Below, one piece after another: positions 1-13,750 of a stretch of DNA of 64,000 nucleotides (the first letter of the stretch is position 1; each line of letters begins with the position of its first letter). The DNA is taken from contig BEXV01000034.1 of assembly GCA_003118195.1 (NCBI GenBank), positions 133,117 to 197,116 on the forward strand, given 5' to 3'. The notes below the pieces were generated by a model that was given only the letters and a program-made list of their open reading frames with translations, did not search any database and was not told the origin of the DNA. Made by a program: the position numbers and the translations under genes. This DNA is from Hemicentrotus pulcherrimus. Taxonomy: Eukaryota > Echinodermata > Echinoidea > Camarodonta > Strongylocentrotidae.

Positions 1-2640
1 ATCAAATCAATTCAAGCCAAAACATTTTATGACTTTAATTATCATTAACATGCTGAACATCCAGTTAATTTCTAATAATTGAAGCACAACAAAAAACTTG
101 TACAAAATATTATTCTTTTCTGTTAGAATTTAAATGTAGGTTTTCTGACCAAATAATAATGAAAATAGCAACATTCGTACAGCACTTCATACAAATTTTT
201 CTTAATGCTGTAATATTATTACCACTGCTGTTACTGAGTCTACCTCATAAGAAATTCCTTCCCACTTGGAAACATTTACTTCACCTGGGTAGAGTGTGGC
301 AAATTTACATAAATGATTTGTCATAGGACATCAGAGCAGAATCCGATGACCGGGGGTAATAATGTAAAGCGATTAGAAACTTTGACATTCCCGACGTATT
401 AAGCGCTATATAAGCAATAATATCATTATTATATTATTTAAGAGCTGCGGCAAGGATTTGTTAGTCTAATCTACTGGTAAAAGAACAAAGGCTTTCTAAT
501 ATACCGAATAACTAAAAATCTGCTAGTGCTACATCACATATATTCAATATTGAGGTAAAAGGTAAAAAAAAAAAATCACAGAATGTGAACTTTTGAATCT
601 AATCATTGCCGAATGTCACCGTTTGGTATCAATTATCAATTGGTATCATTAGAAGCCAACAGGGATTCAACTGTTCCCCCAAACACTGAATGACCGCACC
701 AATAATGACCAAAATCAACATGACAGTTTCATGGGGTGCAGATGTCCTAATCTTTCTACCATTCTTAAGAAATAGTCTTTTATCTTTCAAATCCGTGGAA
801 AGCAGAGAGTGGGGTACATCACGGTGTGAAGATTTTCACCCTAGCTCATGGTGAGGTGTCACACTGCTCGCCCCTGTTTGTCTGTTTAAATCAAATACCA
901 ATCGCAATGGACCCCTACCGTTCAGCAATTTCAGGAATTGGGGTGGATAATGAAAAATGACGGCCCCATTTACACCCCTACTCCAAGATACCAACAAAGC
1001 CTTCACATGGGATTACCTCTTCCATTATAAGGGTGTGACTTATCAATACCAGTAGCATCATACCCCCTGCTCATGTAAGGCGATGGGTCACATTCATTTA
1101 TCAGAAATAACATTACACAGAAGTCTATAATTGTTAGGTACCTATATTCCTCAAATCAGATCAGTAGTTCTTTTCCATGTTTATTTTTCTTACTTTTTTG
1201 CTCTCTATCACAGAAATTATCTATAAAAATGTATCGTTCAAATAAGATAACGTACAATATATGCATTTGATGAACAAGAATTGTCAGATAGAATTGTATT
1301 TCATTCTTCAGATTATCTTATTTTTCAGAAGGACATTGCATGATTCATGCAAGAAGAAATTGTTCATATTAGACATAATTTAGCGACAGAGAAATAGAGT
1401 AACCAACGTTGCATAAATTATATTCAACATTCCTTTAGATATATATGCCTGAAATAATATCTGTTTATTACTTACCCTTTTCGTAGAAAAAGCTATCAGT
1501 AATTAGTGGAAGCCAGCTAGTGTTCTGTGAAAAGATGAAATGTAACCAGAATTGGTAGATTTTGAGGGGAAAAGGGTGAAATATACATGCATCATTAAAT
1601 TCATCTTTTTTTAATAAAGAAGGATATTGTGAATTAACCATATAGCATATAATACATTTTATTTCTAAGAAGATGGCTTGAAAAGTTTATAAAACAGTGT
1701 GTGACTGATAGGAATGAAGTAATATGGCACAAACTGCTTTTTTTATTTCCAAAAAATCTTTGGTTGTGATGTTGATTATTCTTGACTTTTATGTCCCATT
1801 CAAGCTGAGATATGAATGAAGTGACACCTGCAATAGCAAATTCAAAAGACGGCATTGTGCCATGTTTTTTCGTTCAATTGATTTTACTGCCACACTTTGA
1901 AGATCTATTTGTTTTGCAGTTTGTCAATCATTTTTGGGGGGAAAATAAGACACCTGAAATATAAAAACTGGTTAGCAAACAAACAGAGACACAAATTAAT
2001 TTTTTATATTTGTGTATTCTCCTCTGTATCTTGCTCTTTTCCCTCTTCCGGTACCTCCCCTTTCTTTATCTCTTCCCATCTCTTCACAAATTTTATTCTT
2101 TCAAATCTCCCTTCCCCCTCTCTCTCCCCCTTTCCTCATGTCATTCTTCCCCAACATCTTACATCTCAATCTGTCTTTCCCCTTCAAAATCCTGAACATT
2201 CCATTAAAGCAGAAGAAAGGAGTATTCAGTAATTATGATGACTGACTGAAAAATAGTTTAGTATGAAAGTGGCTTATAAAATGGTTTTAAACGAGTTTGA
2301 GGTAGGCAGTGTAAATAAAGAAGTGTTAAGATGAAGAGAGTGAGGGAAGGAACCATGAAGAGATGGTGAAAGGATAATGACTAAGGAATAGAAGATAATG
2401 AAAGAGTTGATGTTGATTTGGAAGGATGATGCTTCATTAAGAGCTTTGACACAGCTTTTCACACCAAACATGAATAGAGCTAGCTACCAGACCACAGATA
2501 CCACTTCAAGCTCTACCAGTGGGATGCCAGCGTACCCCCACACCTCCTTAATTGCTCCTTCTATTCAAAACATCCAATGCTTGTCACTCTCCAGAGGTAA
2601 CCACCAAAAATACTAAAGAGCAACAAACCTCACAAAGGGC
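1..2640. other. non-coding stretch, no gene recognised
   Basis: No open frame here shows family motifs or splice-linked coding. It holds a SINE-like fragment at about 240-440 with an AAGCGCTATATAA-type tail, and a C/T-rich tract at about 2030-2190 that creates spurious open frames. The segment 800-1080 is less AT-rich than its surroundings and could be conserved non-coding DNA, but nothing in it is diagnostic. Confidence 0.5.
240..440. repeat. SINE-like fragment, shared body motif
   Basis: It contains CACCTGGGTAGAGTGTGGC (282-300) and ends in a tail reading AAGCGCTATATAAG followed by AT-rich TATCATTATT. Related bodies occur near 18129-18190, 21669-21735 and 55465-55545. No tRNA-like head is visible in this copy. 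Confidence 0.45.
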
Positions 2641-5009
2641 AAACCTACTCCCCAGCGAGGTGAAGCCTTATCACGCCCATTTACGCTTTAATAATTATTA
2701 ATATCCCCAAATTGGATAGCCCCACTGAACAAGGATAATCTTCCCTTTTTCGGCCAAGTTTAAGCTTATCCTCACAATCACAATGGGATAACAATGCCGC
2801 CCACCGTGAAAATCATGTTTTACATGTATGGGGTAAGCCGGTGTTGCATGCTAATTTGATGAAATCAGGCTCAAAGGAAATCACCCCCACCATTTGCTTT
2901 GAGGATGTAGAAGAATAGCATGGACGTTGGGTTGGTATGAGTGACTTGCACTGTGCACATAACTGACAGCTTCCAGCTTTTGTTACTGGAGTGTTTGCTT
3001 TGATGAATTGACCCGACGAGGTCTCATTATTTCATTTTTCGCAATAAAAAGAAAACAAGGCCCGGAAACAAGTCTGACATCCCTCTCTCCCTCTTCTACC
3101 CCTCACCCCCACCAGTTTTCTTTTCCTTTTCACATCACAGGTTGTAAAGATCCACCTTAGAATAAACCCTGGGGTTATTTGCCCGGCTGATGAAGTGAGG
3201 TTTTTAGCCTCGTCCCTTTAAGCGCTAATCTATCCCTTTAAGAAGAGGAGGTCATTCTACTTGTTTCACTGTCAATATTTCAGTGTGAAAAAAAAACACA
3301 AAAAAGAAACCAATTCTATATTTGCACTTATCGTTCATTACATCAGAGGCATACAGATAATTGAAGTACAAAAGTTTTTCGGCTCTTCTTTGATTTCACT
3401 TTTCTCTCTCTCGTCTCTTTTCTTGCACACAACTTTCCCTTCCAAACTAAATTGTATTTTCTGGGAATCACTACAAAAGAATTGTTAACTCCTCTATTTA
3501 AAATGAATGATTAAATAAAGGGGTCGAAAGATTTTCAACAAATATTATCAGAATACAGGTAGGCCTAAGTAATGGAACAACAATGGGACAAAATGATGCA
3601 ATTATCTGAGCGCAGTTTTAAATCATAGAAAAATATTTTAGAAAGTAACTTCAATGTCCGGCTAATAGGCAATTTATTACATTTTCAAATGACTTTGAAA
3701 TGACTGAAGAACATATTCCATGCACATTATTCATATGTGTTTATCATTTCTAACATTTGAATATATATGTATATGTATATCAACCTACCCTGTAATCATA
3801 ACTACCGGTAGTCAGAAATGAGATGGGAAGTTATCCTCAATTTTACAAAGGAGTAAAAATGCACTCTTACTGACACCAAATGAATCAGTGACAAAAGTAA
3901 AAGACAATTTAAACATTTGAGAACGTGGCACTTATATCTCCAGTGTCATACATATTAGAAAACAGCACTGTCTCCAAGCTTCTTCTGTTCTTCCAGGTCC
4001 TGTCGTCTACCTCTATTGTCTGTCCTGTTGGCTCCTCGATTTAGCAACAGCATGTAAAATTCAAACAGGAGCCAACGCAGGAAGACTTTTTGAATATGCT
4101 TGTTAAAGTTTCTCTTTGACTGGAGTATATTTGCTCAAAAGAGATAGATGGTTCGGGTCATTAGAGAAAGGATTGTTGCACAGTTAATGATTTCAAAACA
4201 TCCTCATGCTAACAATGAGAAATCGGTCCATCTATCAATGGAAGGTGTTTGTTGTCCGGAAGTCTCACATAAAGAACATAGTATGTGACACAGTATACTG
4301 TACTTTTCAAACAAAATTTCACGTAACTATTATTCTAATATTGCTGAGAAGGCCACAATTAAAGGAAAGGAACAGCAAAAACATGAAGAAGATCAATACA
4401 AATGTAAATGAAAAAGAGAAATAGGTTAGGAAGTGAAAAAGAAGAAGAGGAAAAAGAAAATAAAAGGAAGCAAGGCAAAGGAAAATAAAAAAGGAGGGTC
4501 ATGTATAATAGAGAAGGGGGAGGAAAGAGAATGATAGAGAGAAGAAAAAAAAAACAGAAAACTTTTATGCCTAAAAAAGCAACTCAATTAAGGCAAAATT
4601 AAAGAAAACTACTGTAAGGCAATTTAATGAGATTGAAAAGATTTTATCTGGTTGTCTGATGCTTTAGAAGAAGAATTAAAAGACCTAACAAATAATGCAG
4701 CGTATACCTATGTTTATTCTTGTATTAGTTAGTTCAATACCAAATTGTCAAGGACAGTTCAGTCTAAGGTAGAATTGCATTAGGATATCACCATAAAATG
4801 TTTACCATTTAAATGTTTTACTCACAGTCACATGACAAAAATGTCAACTATTTTACATACTATCATGTATAGATGGCTTACAGTTTAAAATACTAATCCT
4901 TCACACAAATTTCATTTTCAAATGACGTCAACTGAAAATGTGTTTGGTATTGAAAATAAGTCTGCACTGCTGTTCTCACTACCGATAATTTCTGTTCAAA
5001 ATGTTTGGC
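2641..5009. other. non-coding stretch, no gene recognised
   Basis: AT-rich DNA with purine-rich runs at 4430-4560 and a homeodomain-type ATAATTATTAATATC cluster at about 2690-2705. The segment 2640-2900 is unusually low in simple repeats and may be a conserved non-coding block. I see no exon with credible splice sites and family similarity. Confidence 0.4.
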
Positions 5010-5265
5010 TGGGGGTGTTCCTCTGGATCCTCCACAGTACACATGCTTCTGTGCTTGGCAACATGTACCTGTAGATGTGCCTATGTGAAGAGGCCTCTAA
5101 TTACTCACCTGTAGACTTTAAGGAAACCTGTAAATAACCTCACCGGCATCCCCAGTCATTAATTAATCACTCATCACCTGTCTGTTTACATAACACTAAG
5201 ATGACATCATAGGAAATACTCCGCCCACATAAGCCCAAATAGGTATGTTTATTTCTCTCAGGGAT
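5010..5265. promoter_or_regulatory. candidate cis-regulatory cluster
   Basis: Within about 250 bases there are two CACCTG E-boxes (in CTCACCTGTAGAC and ATCACCTGTCTG), a homeodomain-type ATTAATTAAT, a forkhead-type TGTTTACATAA and a CRE-like TGACATCA. The stretch is non-repetitive and not coding. Function is inference from motif crowding only. Confidence 0.3.
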
Positions 5266-8200
5266 GATCAGCACAGGCTTAATACGTTTTTAATTGATGC
5301 AGGGTAATCTAATAATCTCATATAGCAATATGATTAGGCATCCATGCTTTATATATAGATAACAAATATATATTTACAATGAAGGTTAATATTGTCCCTA
5401 AAAACATTCTTTAACAATAGAAAAGGTATGATATGTAAACAAGAAGGTAAGTTTTAAAATGTTGCTTTATAACACAAGGTTGAAATAGAGTTTGGCATTT
5501 TCAGAAATAATCTATGCATCTATATGAGTTAGGAACACATGATCCCCCTTCCTACAAAATTATAAATAAAATTTGAATAATACAATGATGAGAGAGTAGT
5601 TAGGTACCGGTATATAATTATTTTTTGTTACAATATGTATGATTAAATGAGTCTGTGAGTTTGTGATTGGAAGTTCAAAAACATACACATTTTCATTTTT
5701 CTCTCTTTGAGTATATATATATAGCTCTTATAGCATGCACATGTAGCACAACTTTCTTCATTACTTAAAACTTGAATGAACCAAAGGATGGGAATCAATA
5801 TATATCTAAAGTACCTCTAGTCTTCTTACACCGCAAATGTTATCAAGATGTTCTTTGAAGTTCAATTAGTTTGGGATTTACTTTCTAAGCTGTTAGCTTA
5901 ATCCAAATCTTCCCTAACACATATTGCTGCCAGGATTTTCTTCAGAGGAGAAATCAGATATATATCTGTTGACCTGCTGTGGTTTGCACTTCCCTTCCAG
6001 ATCATCCTAGATTTGTTTCCTCTAAGTTTTAACATTGACGATTTCATTGATTGATAAAAGTATGAAGATAATTCTGTAAAGTATTATATATGCAGCTTAA
6101 CTACACAATTGAACTTTCTGTGTATTTAGGATGCTAAGGTGTGTAACAATCTCACATCCATTTAAATTCAGAAATATAAGAAGCACAAAAGGTCTCTCTT
6201 TTCTAAATCATTTTTTTCTGGATATATCTTTTGTACCCTTTTCAAATTGAGCCAAAACCTAGGTTTGACTAGCTGCAGGCTTGAATTAAGTGTATGAATA
6301 ATGGTACTTATCATTAGATAACATTACTTGTGTTTGGTGAACAGTAAAATTTGTTATTTCATCTTGGAAGCAAAATGGGTTATTATATAATGCTGGAAGG
6401 TGACCAACTCGAAATGGTGGTAATGAGATAAAATGTTTTGGAATTTGCAGACTAAATTTGTTGTATGTCTGACATGAAGGCATAGCTTCAATACCGACAA
6501 CATTTAAAACTTAAGTTATGTCACTAAAGGATCATGTTAACATATTACTTAATAGAGTTCTAGATGGAATGCTGAAAACAATGACTTTAAAACATCTTGA
6601 GAGCAAAAATATGAAAAGACCATGGATCATCAAGGCTTTATGGTTACCCACTCTGATAACAAATAAAGCTGATAGTTCCGGGCACTTGAATCAATGCTGT
6701 GAAATGTCAAACAAAACTCCACTTCCAGGGGCTCAATCTGCAAGTTTATTGCTTAAGATTTCTCACCTTGGATGAGGTTGAAATATTTACAAAAAGGAAG
6801 TGGGAAAATGAAAAATATTTCCTCTTACTTTTAAAATAATTCCTTCATAAGTTGCAGTGTTAGAAATGTAAAATTGCCTACATGTACAAATCAAGCTATT
6901 TTCAAATTAAAGCTTTCAAATCAAACTTGAAATCCCTCAGAAATAAAGTACCGGTATATGTTAAAGAATAAGAGGAAATATAGAACCATGCATTCATCTG
7001 TCCACTACTTTCAAGAATGTAAGAAGAGGGATTAGTTGGAGCATTGGTCTAAGATATCAAAGACATTTCAGAGTGTTAGGAGTTTTTTTCTCAAAAGATC
7101 CCATGTGTCCCGCACTTTCAAGAAAATACAGGAACAGTGATCAATTTTTGTAATAGAACTAATTGTACAGTTTTAGAAATGGTGGTAGCCCCAATGGCTC
7201 ATTGGATTCAAGAAAGTTTGAGAATTAGCTTGACTGAATGATGCAGGAAAGTTTCAGTAGTGGGAACTGCCCCATCGGTAGCAAGGATGTCATCTGTCTA
7301 CCAGGTTTGAAAGAGAGACAAACCAGGTACTGCTTTGAGGAGTTAAGACCAGGTCTTGCGGGTGATAAGGATGGCATAAAGACACCTTATGAATTTTAAG
7401 AATGAACGAAAGAGGAGGAAGCTTTAGAGCTTATGAACAGATGGTGTTCTGGACTGGAAGTATTTCATTTAAATATTCTAAAGTGCTAGCTGCCCAATTC
7501 ATAATATTGCAGTGTTCATTTTCTCCAAAGCCATAGTGCATAGCATCTGCAAACCATTTATTTTAACTCCTAGTAAGATATTCAAGTAAATTGTTGAATT
7601 ATTTATGGTACGGCTGATGACTCCAGTCTTAAGAAGAGAATCAAGAGATACTTTTCTGACTGAATATTAAGAAATAATGATTAATGGATCAAAGTAGTTT
7701 GGTGTGACTAATTTATATGTGAATGGGACCAGTCTGTCTCATGTGTTCAGCATATGTAGAGATATGTAGAGATATGGAGAGAAAAAAGAGCTTGATTTCA
7801 TCACAGTGCTCCATAGTAACAATGAAATAAATTCTTATGTTAAAGATAAAGAAGCAGGGATGATGACTATATGGTGTAAAGGTTAAAAGAGGTTGCTTTG
7901 AAGACGGAAGTGGTAGTCTGATCGTGAACTTTGAGGATCAACATGCACATTCTTCAAGAAAAATCTGACCAGAATTCAAATTATTTAACTACAGATCACT
8001 TGAATGATCCAATGTATCAACAAAATAAATAAATGTCATTTTTCAAATTTTTGTGAAAGTTTAAGAGCCTTGACAGATTGTTCATTTTTCCAGATTCAAT
8101 TAACACAAACAATGATATTTCATGGCTATTCTTTCATTGCTGGATCGTTCAAATTGAATTTGGGATCTCAATTGTTATTCCTGGTAGAAATCTAATTTAC

Positions 8201-8640
8201 TTTTTCAACGACACAAATAACAACAGCACAAATGATTTGAGAAACACTACTTATGACTGAGTGGAGAGACCATTTGTCTTCATTTATAAACTATTGCACA
8301 GCAGGCTACCTCAATATTGACTATCACCAATATTGCTTATTTGTACTCTTGAAAAAAAAACATAGTTATTGTCTTCAGAATGAAATCTTGCTGGGTGATA
8401 AAAAATTTGACCAAGGGTCATTGAGAGTTTATTTTGATTTCATACCCAAACGAATATGTTGTACTTCAAGAACTGACCACAGGATGGCAGTATATTGATT
8501 CAGAAACGCCTGAGCATGAAAGAGAAAACTGGGGTCAATAGTCTGTATGAAGTAGCACATATTAAATGTAAGACTATATTTCTTCCAAATGATGTTTCAT
8601 AAAGTTTTCTTCAGTTAACATACATCAATTTTTAATCTTT
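5266..8640. other. non-coding stretch, no gene recognised
   Basis: AT-rich DNA with short open frames that show no family motifs, no codon bias and no plausible splicing partners. Two copies of the TACCGGTA octamer are present (5605, 6949). Confidence 0.4.
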
Positions 8641-8680
8641 ATTTGCTCACAGACATTCTGTTCCTTGGCTACCCTCCCAC

Positions 8681-8689
<9 letters not shown>

Positions 8690-8729
<40 letters not shown>

Positions 8730-8935
8730 TTTCCCCTTTCTCTACCCTGCCATTCCCCCTCTCTGTCCGTCCATCTCTCTTTCCCTTGTCACCCATCTTT
8801 CTCTTCCTTTCTCTGTTTGCCCCAGTCTCTGTCTGTCTTTACTTGTGACATGTGTGTCTCTCTCCCACTGCCATCCTCCCTCTCCCATCCTCCCTCTCTC
8901 TTATTCTCTTTCAGTCAGGAATCACTTTCACCACC
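8690..8935. repeat. (CT)n microsatellite and pyrimidine-rich tract
   Basis: About 36 bases of uninterrupted CT dinucleotide (8692-8727) pass into a long C/T-rich stretch. The Ser/Leu open frames over it are a by-product of the repeat. Confidence 0.85.
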
Positions 8936-9224
8936 AAATAATAAGGACCTAACGTGTAGACAGAATACAAGTATTTATCCACCCCTCTTGATGGTACCCC
9001 ATTCATACAAGATCTGATGGACATGTACATTTGTCTAAGATGCTCATCACATCTCTCCTAAGAGTAACAATGGGTGAATGAAAGTAAATTATCATAAAAT
9101 ATACCAAGCAACAACTTTGAGAACCTTGTAAAAGTAGAAGAAATGAGAACAAAATAGTAAGATAGTGAGGGGGACATTTCTAATCAATACCTTTTTCCAT
9201 TGATTTGAGCAATTTACAAACAAA

Positions 9225-9550
9225 TTCATCTCAGGACAACTATCCCTAAGGATTGCCAGCCTAGGACAATAATTCCTCCCCGGACAACTACCCCTAATAA
9301 CAATTACCCCATGCCAACATAGAACCATGGACCTAATAATAGAACCCCTGGGAAAACTACCCCAGGATAATTCCCCAGGTAAACTACCTCTCAACCAGCT
9401 TCTCATAGGACAACTAACCAGTGGCCAAACTGCTTAGACCATCCTCTACTACATGTAGGTCATGGTTGTAGTCCTACAGAGAAAATTGTTCTTAGAATAG
9501 TTGTCCTAGGACATCGGACATCTGAAGGTTGTTATCGGGAAGTTGTCCTA
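9225..9550. repeat. degenerate short repeats with GGACAACTA core
   Basis: Variants of GGACAACTAYCCC recur at about 9234, 9282 and 9410, with related TAGGACA and TTGTCCTA forms up to 9550. It resembles a decayed low-copy tandem repeat; no coding function is apparent. Confidence 0.5.
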
Positions 9551-9754
9551 ACAACAAACATATCAAATCAAAATGAAAATACTTAAATATTTTTGTGCAT
9601 TTTTATACTTCATAAAAATGAAAGAAATATGAACAAAATAAGAAAGATACATGTAGCGAGTGAATCATTTTCCCTCCTTTTCATTTCTCTCAATGCTTTA
9701 CAGTGTGAACCTGACTGTGCACTTTGAGCCAACTCACCGCTTCTTGGTATCCAC

Positions 9755-10374
9755 GCAGAACAGGTCTCCAGGTTTCTTTGTGGTCTGTTCCAGTGGACTC
9801 CTCCCAAGGAATGCTAGCTAGAGACTATTAATACCCAAGCCACATGTTCAGAGCTGTCAACGGAGGTGTCTGCTAGGCCGCCATGTCTTGTAACTGATAA
9901 ACCGATGACATGATCTAGGATTAAAGACAGGGCTTGACAATAAGTATCTCTCCATTTTGATTGCATTAGTTGCCAATAAATTGAAGAAATGATGTATAGC
10001 TTGATTTATAACATGTTAATATAACATAATAATATGCTCTATTGGACCATAAGTTGCCAGAAACCAAACTGATCATTTATTTTCTCCAATTTTATAAGTA
10101 ATGATTTATATTTTGTCAATAAATGACGTTGAATTTATGGATATAAACAGATGCTAACAAGGGTCGGGTACGGTGTAACAAGAAATACATTAGACTGCTA
10201 GAAGGTATAATATTCTCCCACAGGAATATGTAGTTCTTGCAAAGATTGCATGGCGAAGATGGGAAATATGATTTCTTGACATGCTTGATGTTTAGGGACC
10301 ATCTAATGTTATCTTTCAGGTAGCCCATCAGTTTTACATTACAGTTTGACATGTTTACAAGCCAGATTATGACA
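9755..10374. repeat. 620-bp tandem repeat, copy 1
   Basis: Nearly identical to 10376-10995 at a constant offset of 621 bases; the only difference I noticed is GGCGAAG versus GGCAAAG (10251 area versus 10872 area). The copies are separated by a single N at 10375, which points to an unmerged contig or haplotype overlap rather than a biological duplication. Confidence 0.9.
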
Positions 10375-10375
10375 N

Positions 10376-10995
10376 GCAGAACAGGTCTCCAGGTTTCTTT
10401 GTGGTCTGTTCCAGTGGACTCCTCCCAAGGAATGCTAGCTAGAGACTATTAATACCCAAGCCACATGTTCAGAGCTGTCAACGGAGGTGTCTGCTAGGCC
10501 GCCATGTCTTGTAACTGATAAACCGATGACATGATCTAGGATTAAAGACAGGGCTTGACAATAAGTATCTCTCCATTTTGATTGCATTAGTTGCCAATAA
10601 ATTGAAGAAATGATGTATAGCTTGATTTATAACATGTTAATATAACATAATAATATGCTCTATTGGACCATAAGTTGCCAGAAACCAAACTGATCATTTA
10701 TTTTCTCCAATTTTATAAGTAATGATTTATATTTTGTCAATAAATGACGTTGAATTTATGGATATAAACAGATGCTAACAAGGGTCGGGTACGGTGTAAC
10801 AAGAAATACATTAGACTGCTAGAAGGTATAATATTCTCCCACAGGAATATGTAGTTCTTGCAAAGATTGCATGGCAAAGATGGGAAATATGATTTCTTGA
10901 CATGCTTGATGTTTAGGGACCATCTAATGTTATCTTTCAGGTAGCCCATCAGTTTTACATTACAGTTTGACATGTTTACAAGCCAGATTATGACA
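10376..10995. repeat. 620-bp tandem repeat, copy 2
   Basis: Second copy of 9755-10374. It continues smoothly into unique sequence (ATGTTTCACC) at its right edge, while copy 1 stops at the N. This supports an assembly join at 10375. Confidence 0.9.
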
Positions 10996-12589
10996 ATGTT
11001 TCACCAAGCAAATGAATAAGGAACAAACATTAAACTTGACAATCTTGAACAAGTTGTTCTTCTCGCAAAATAAACCCTACATTTCATCCCAGTTTAGCTG
11101 GATTATAGGATTATTTCTACCAGGTACAAGGTACACTTCCTGGATAAATTGTTTCAAGAAATTTTGAGGTATCCATGTTGGGGAATGCAATTCTAGATGT
11201 TGCCTTAAAACTAGAATCATATTTTGACAAGGTCTACATAATTTTGTAACTACATTGTATCTAAGTCAATTTGGGTCTAGTTGATACATCAGCAAAACAA
11301 TTTCATAAATTAAAAATATGTCTATTGACCTCAATCAGTTGACCACATTTACCACAAGCATGCTCATCAAAGCCAAGCGGCGACATTGATGAGTCCAATG
11401 AAGATGAGAAAGGATTGAAACAGGGCAATGTCTTTCAAACAGATCACCAGGGCCGTACCATACAAGATGATACACAATGAGAAGCAAACTTCATTGATGC
11501 AAGGTATATTAAAGCGAACCTCAGCATTATGAATGAATGATGAAGCCAGACAAAGAACGAGGAAAGCCCCTTCAGGGGGCAATGAACCTCATATTGTAAG
11601 AAATTTGTGACAATTCAGTGTCCATTGTAGCTCCCATAGATGCTACAATCTGATCTGGATTTCAATTACAGCAAAACTATCATCCTCCTGATTCCAAATT
11701 AACCAGGACTCCAAGATCCTTGTACAACAAGGGAAATATTAAGCTAAAGTTTCCCCAAACTTGATTCCTTTCCCGAGGGTTTAAAACTGTTAAGGGGGTT
11801 TTAATAGCCCGGCAGGAGACAAGCTAATTTCATTTAAAATTGGATTTGTTCTGTCCACTTTGTGCAAGAATATTGCCTCCACTTACAGAGTTTTTATCTT
11901 CTTCTATCAAATTATTTCCTCTCATTATTCTACCACAAAAACCTGGAAATGGCAAAACAAGATTTTAAAAGTTCATATATTGCCTTGGAGACATTCTTCA
12001 AAAGTACACATCCCCTCCATAAACTGTTAAAAGTGCAAACTTGTTGCCTTACAGAGTAGAAATTCAAGCATGTGTGTTTCACATATACAGTCCATATAGT
12101 AACGGTAACTTGATAACAAAAAAGTGTAAAAATTCAAGAAGTTTGTAGGAATGATTGGTATGATGACAAGAAGCCTACCTTTACAAATGTAAATATAACA
12201 TAAATTTGAAAACCTCAAACTCGCTGGGGGCTGAGAAGACAATTTCTATAATGACTTGTCATTTAAATCATTTGTCTAGAAAAATTGTTCTCCTAACTAC
12301 AATGTATACTTAACGGAGGTCCCCCTAAATTTTTTACTAACAAATATGATTTTAGAAAGCATTTCATGCTACTTGTTATTTATTTTATACAGACTAAACA
12401 TGGAAGGAATCGCTTTGGCTGAGAGCATAGACCTACCATGCTGAGAGGTAATGCATTCACTGTGTATTTAGATATATGCATGAATAATTCCCAAACTACA
12501 TTACCGGTATGCATTTAGTTGAATTTCTTGATCTTGATTCAAGTTGATTGTCTGCTCTCTGTAAACATGTACTATATGTATATTATTTG

Positions 12590-12662
12590 TGTGAAGCACT
12601 TTGAGAACTCAATCTGTGTTGACTTGCACTACACAAAAATGTTACATTATCATTATCATCAA
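12590..12662 (+). repeat. SINE-type 3' tail
   Basis: The sequence reads as a decayed AAGC(A/G)CTTTGA ... ACTACACAAAAATGTTA tail followed by ATC/ATT triplets, like tails of tRNA-derived SINEs. No head with A and B boxes is evident upstream. Confidence 0.4.
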
Positions 12663-13457
12663 ATAGCGTACCACATAGACTTGAAGCTTTATACTTTTCA
12701 GCGGATAAAATGCTCTCACTATGGAATGCAACTAACTGTTGACTTTATGAAATAAGCATTCTAATCCCAATAAACAGAGGAATTGGATAGTATCATACAA
12801 ACTTGAAAATACCACAACAAAGGTACCAGACAGCGATATGACTCAACTATGATTGTATTACATGTATTCTGTCTGAAGGTTAGGATGAGGTCAAAAGTAT
12901 TTGAAAAACCATCAGCTCTATATAAAAAAAAAAAATGACTTTCAAATTCAAATCCAAGCCCTTGTTTCTTAGACTTTAGTAGCAGTAACATTATCTGCAA
13001 ACATTATTGTTATGCCAACATACATTTTTGTGATATGATTCCAACAGCTACAAATATAATACAATGAAAAGGTAGGAGTTGGTGCAACCCGTAAGTCAAA
13101 TCTTTGACAATGAATATTACCACAATTCTTTTATGACTGTATCACTGGCTTGCTTTTACAATTTATAATTCCATCCCGAGGCTATCAAAATCAATTTAGC
13201 GATGCCATTACAATGAAACCACAAACTACACTTCACTATACTGTAAATAACATTTTCAACAACAAAGTTGGAAATGATTTTGAAAAATTCACCTTGGAAT
13301 GACATGTCAAGTTACATTGGTAGATCTACTCTAACTTTCACATCAAAGACTGAAGAGGGCTGGAATTATCATCACTTCATCCTTACTCAATTGTAATTAA
13401 TTAGCCAATCTAGTCTGGATTTAGATTATTTTGTGATTTTGTATCATTTTCCAACAT

Positions 13458-13750
13458 ACAGGGGCGATAGTGAGCACTAAAAAAAAATTTTTTTTTTCTT
13501 CCCCTCAAACACCTCCCCATTGAGTAACAAAACAAAAAATAGCCAAGAAAAAAAGGGCATCTAACAACATTCACGCCTTTTGAGTAAGAAAATTGGAAAA
13601 AAATACGGAAAGAAAGGGATCAATCAGGAAAATAAGGGTAAAGTCAGAAAAATATAAGGGTAGACTAACATCAGTTTTAAAAAAATCAAAGGAAAAAATA
13701 AAATAGGGAAACTGATTTAACTCAGTAATTATCAGGCCTGAACATATTAT
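13458..13750 (+). repeat. dispersed repeat, copy 1
   Basis: It starts GGGGCGATAGTGAGCACTA and ends AATTATCAGGCCTGAACAT; the start and end reappear at 51724-51900, with an A-rich, variable middle. Family unknown. Confidence 0.5.

Noticed and set aside
8643..9017. Ser/Leu/Pro-rich open frames near 8.7-9.0 kb
   Set aside because: By-products of the (CT)n microsatellite.
10116..10973. Two nearly identical 78-residue minus-strand open frames
   Set aside because: They are the same sequence in the two 620-bp copies, with no family motif.
11367..11582. Reverse-strand frame with hydrophobic, membrane-like segments
   Set aside because: It has no ATG (opens with TTG), no clear splice partners and no recognised family; kept only as a remark.
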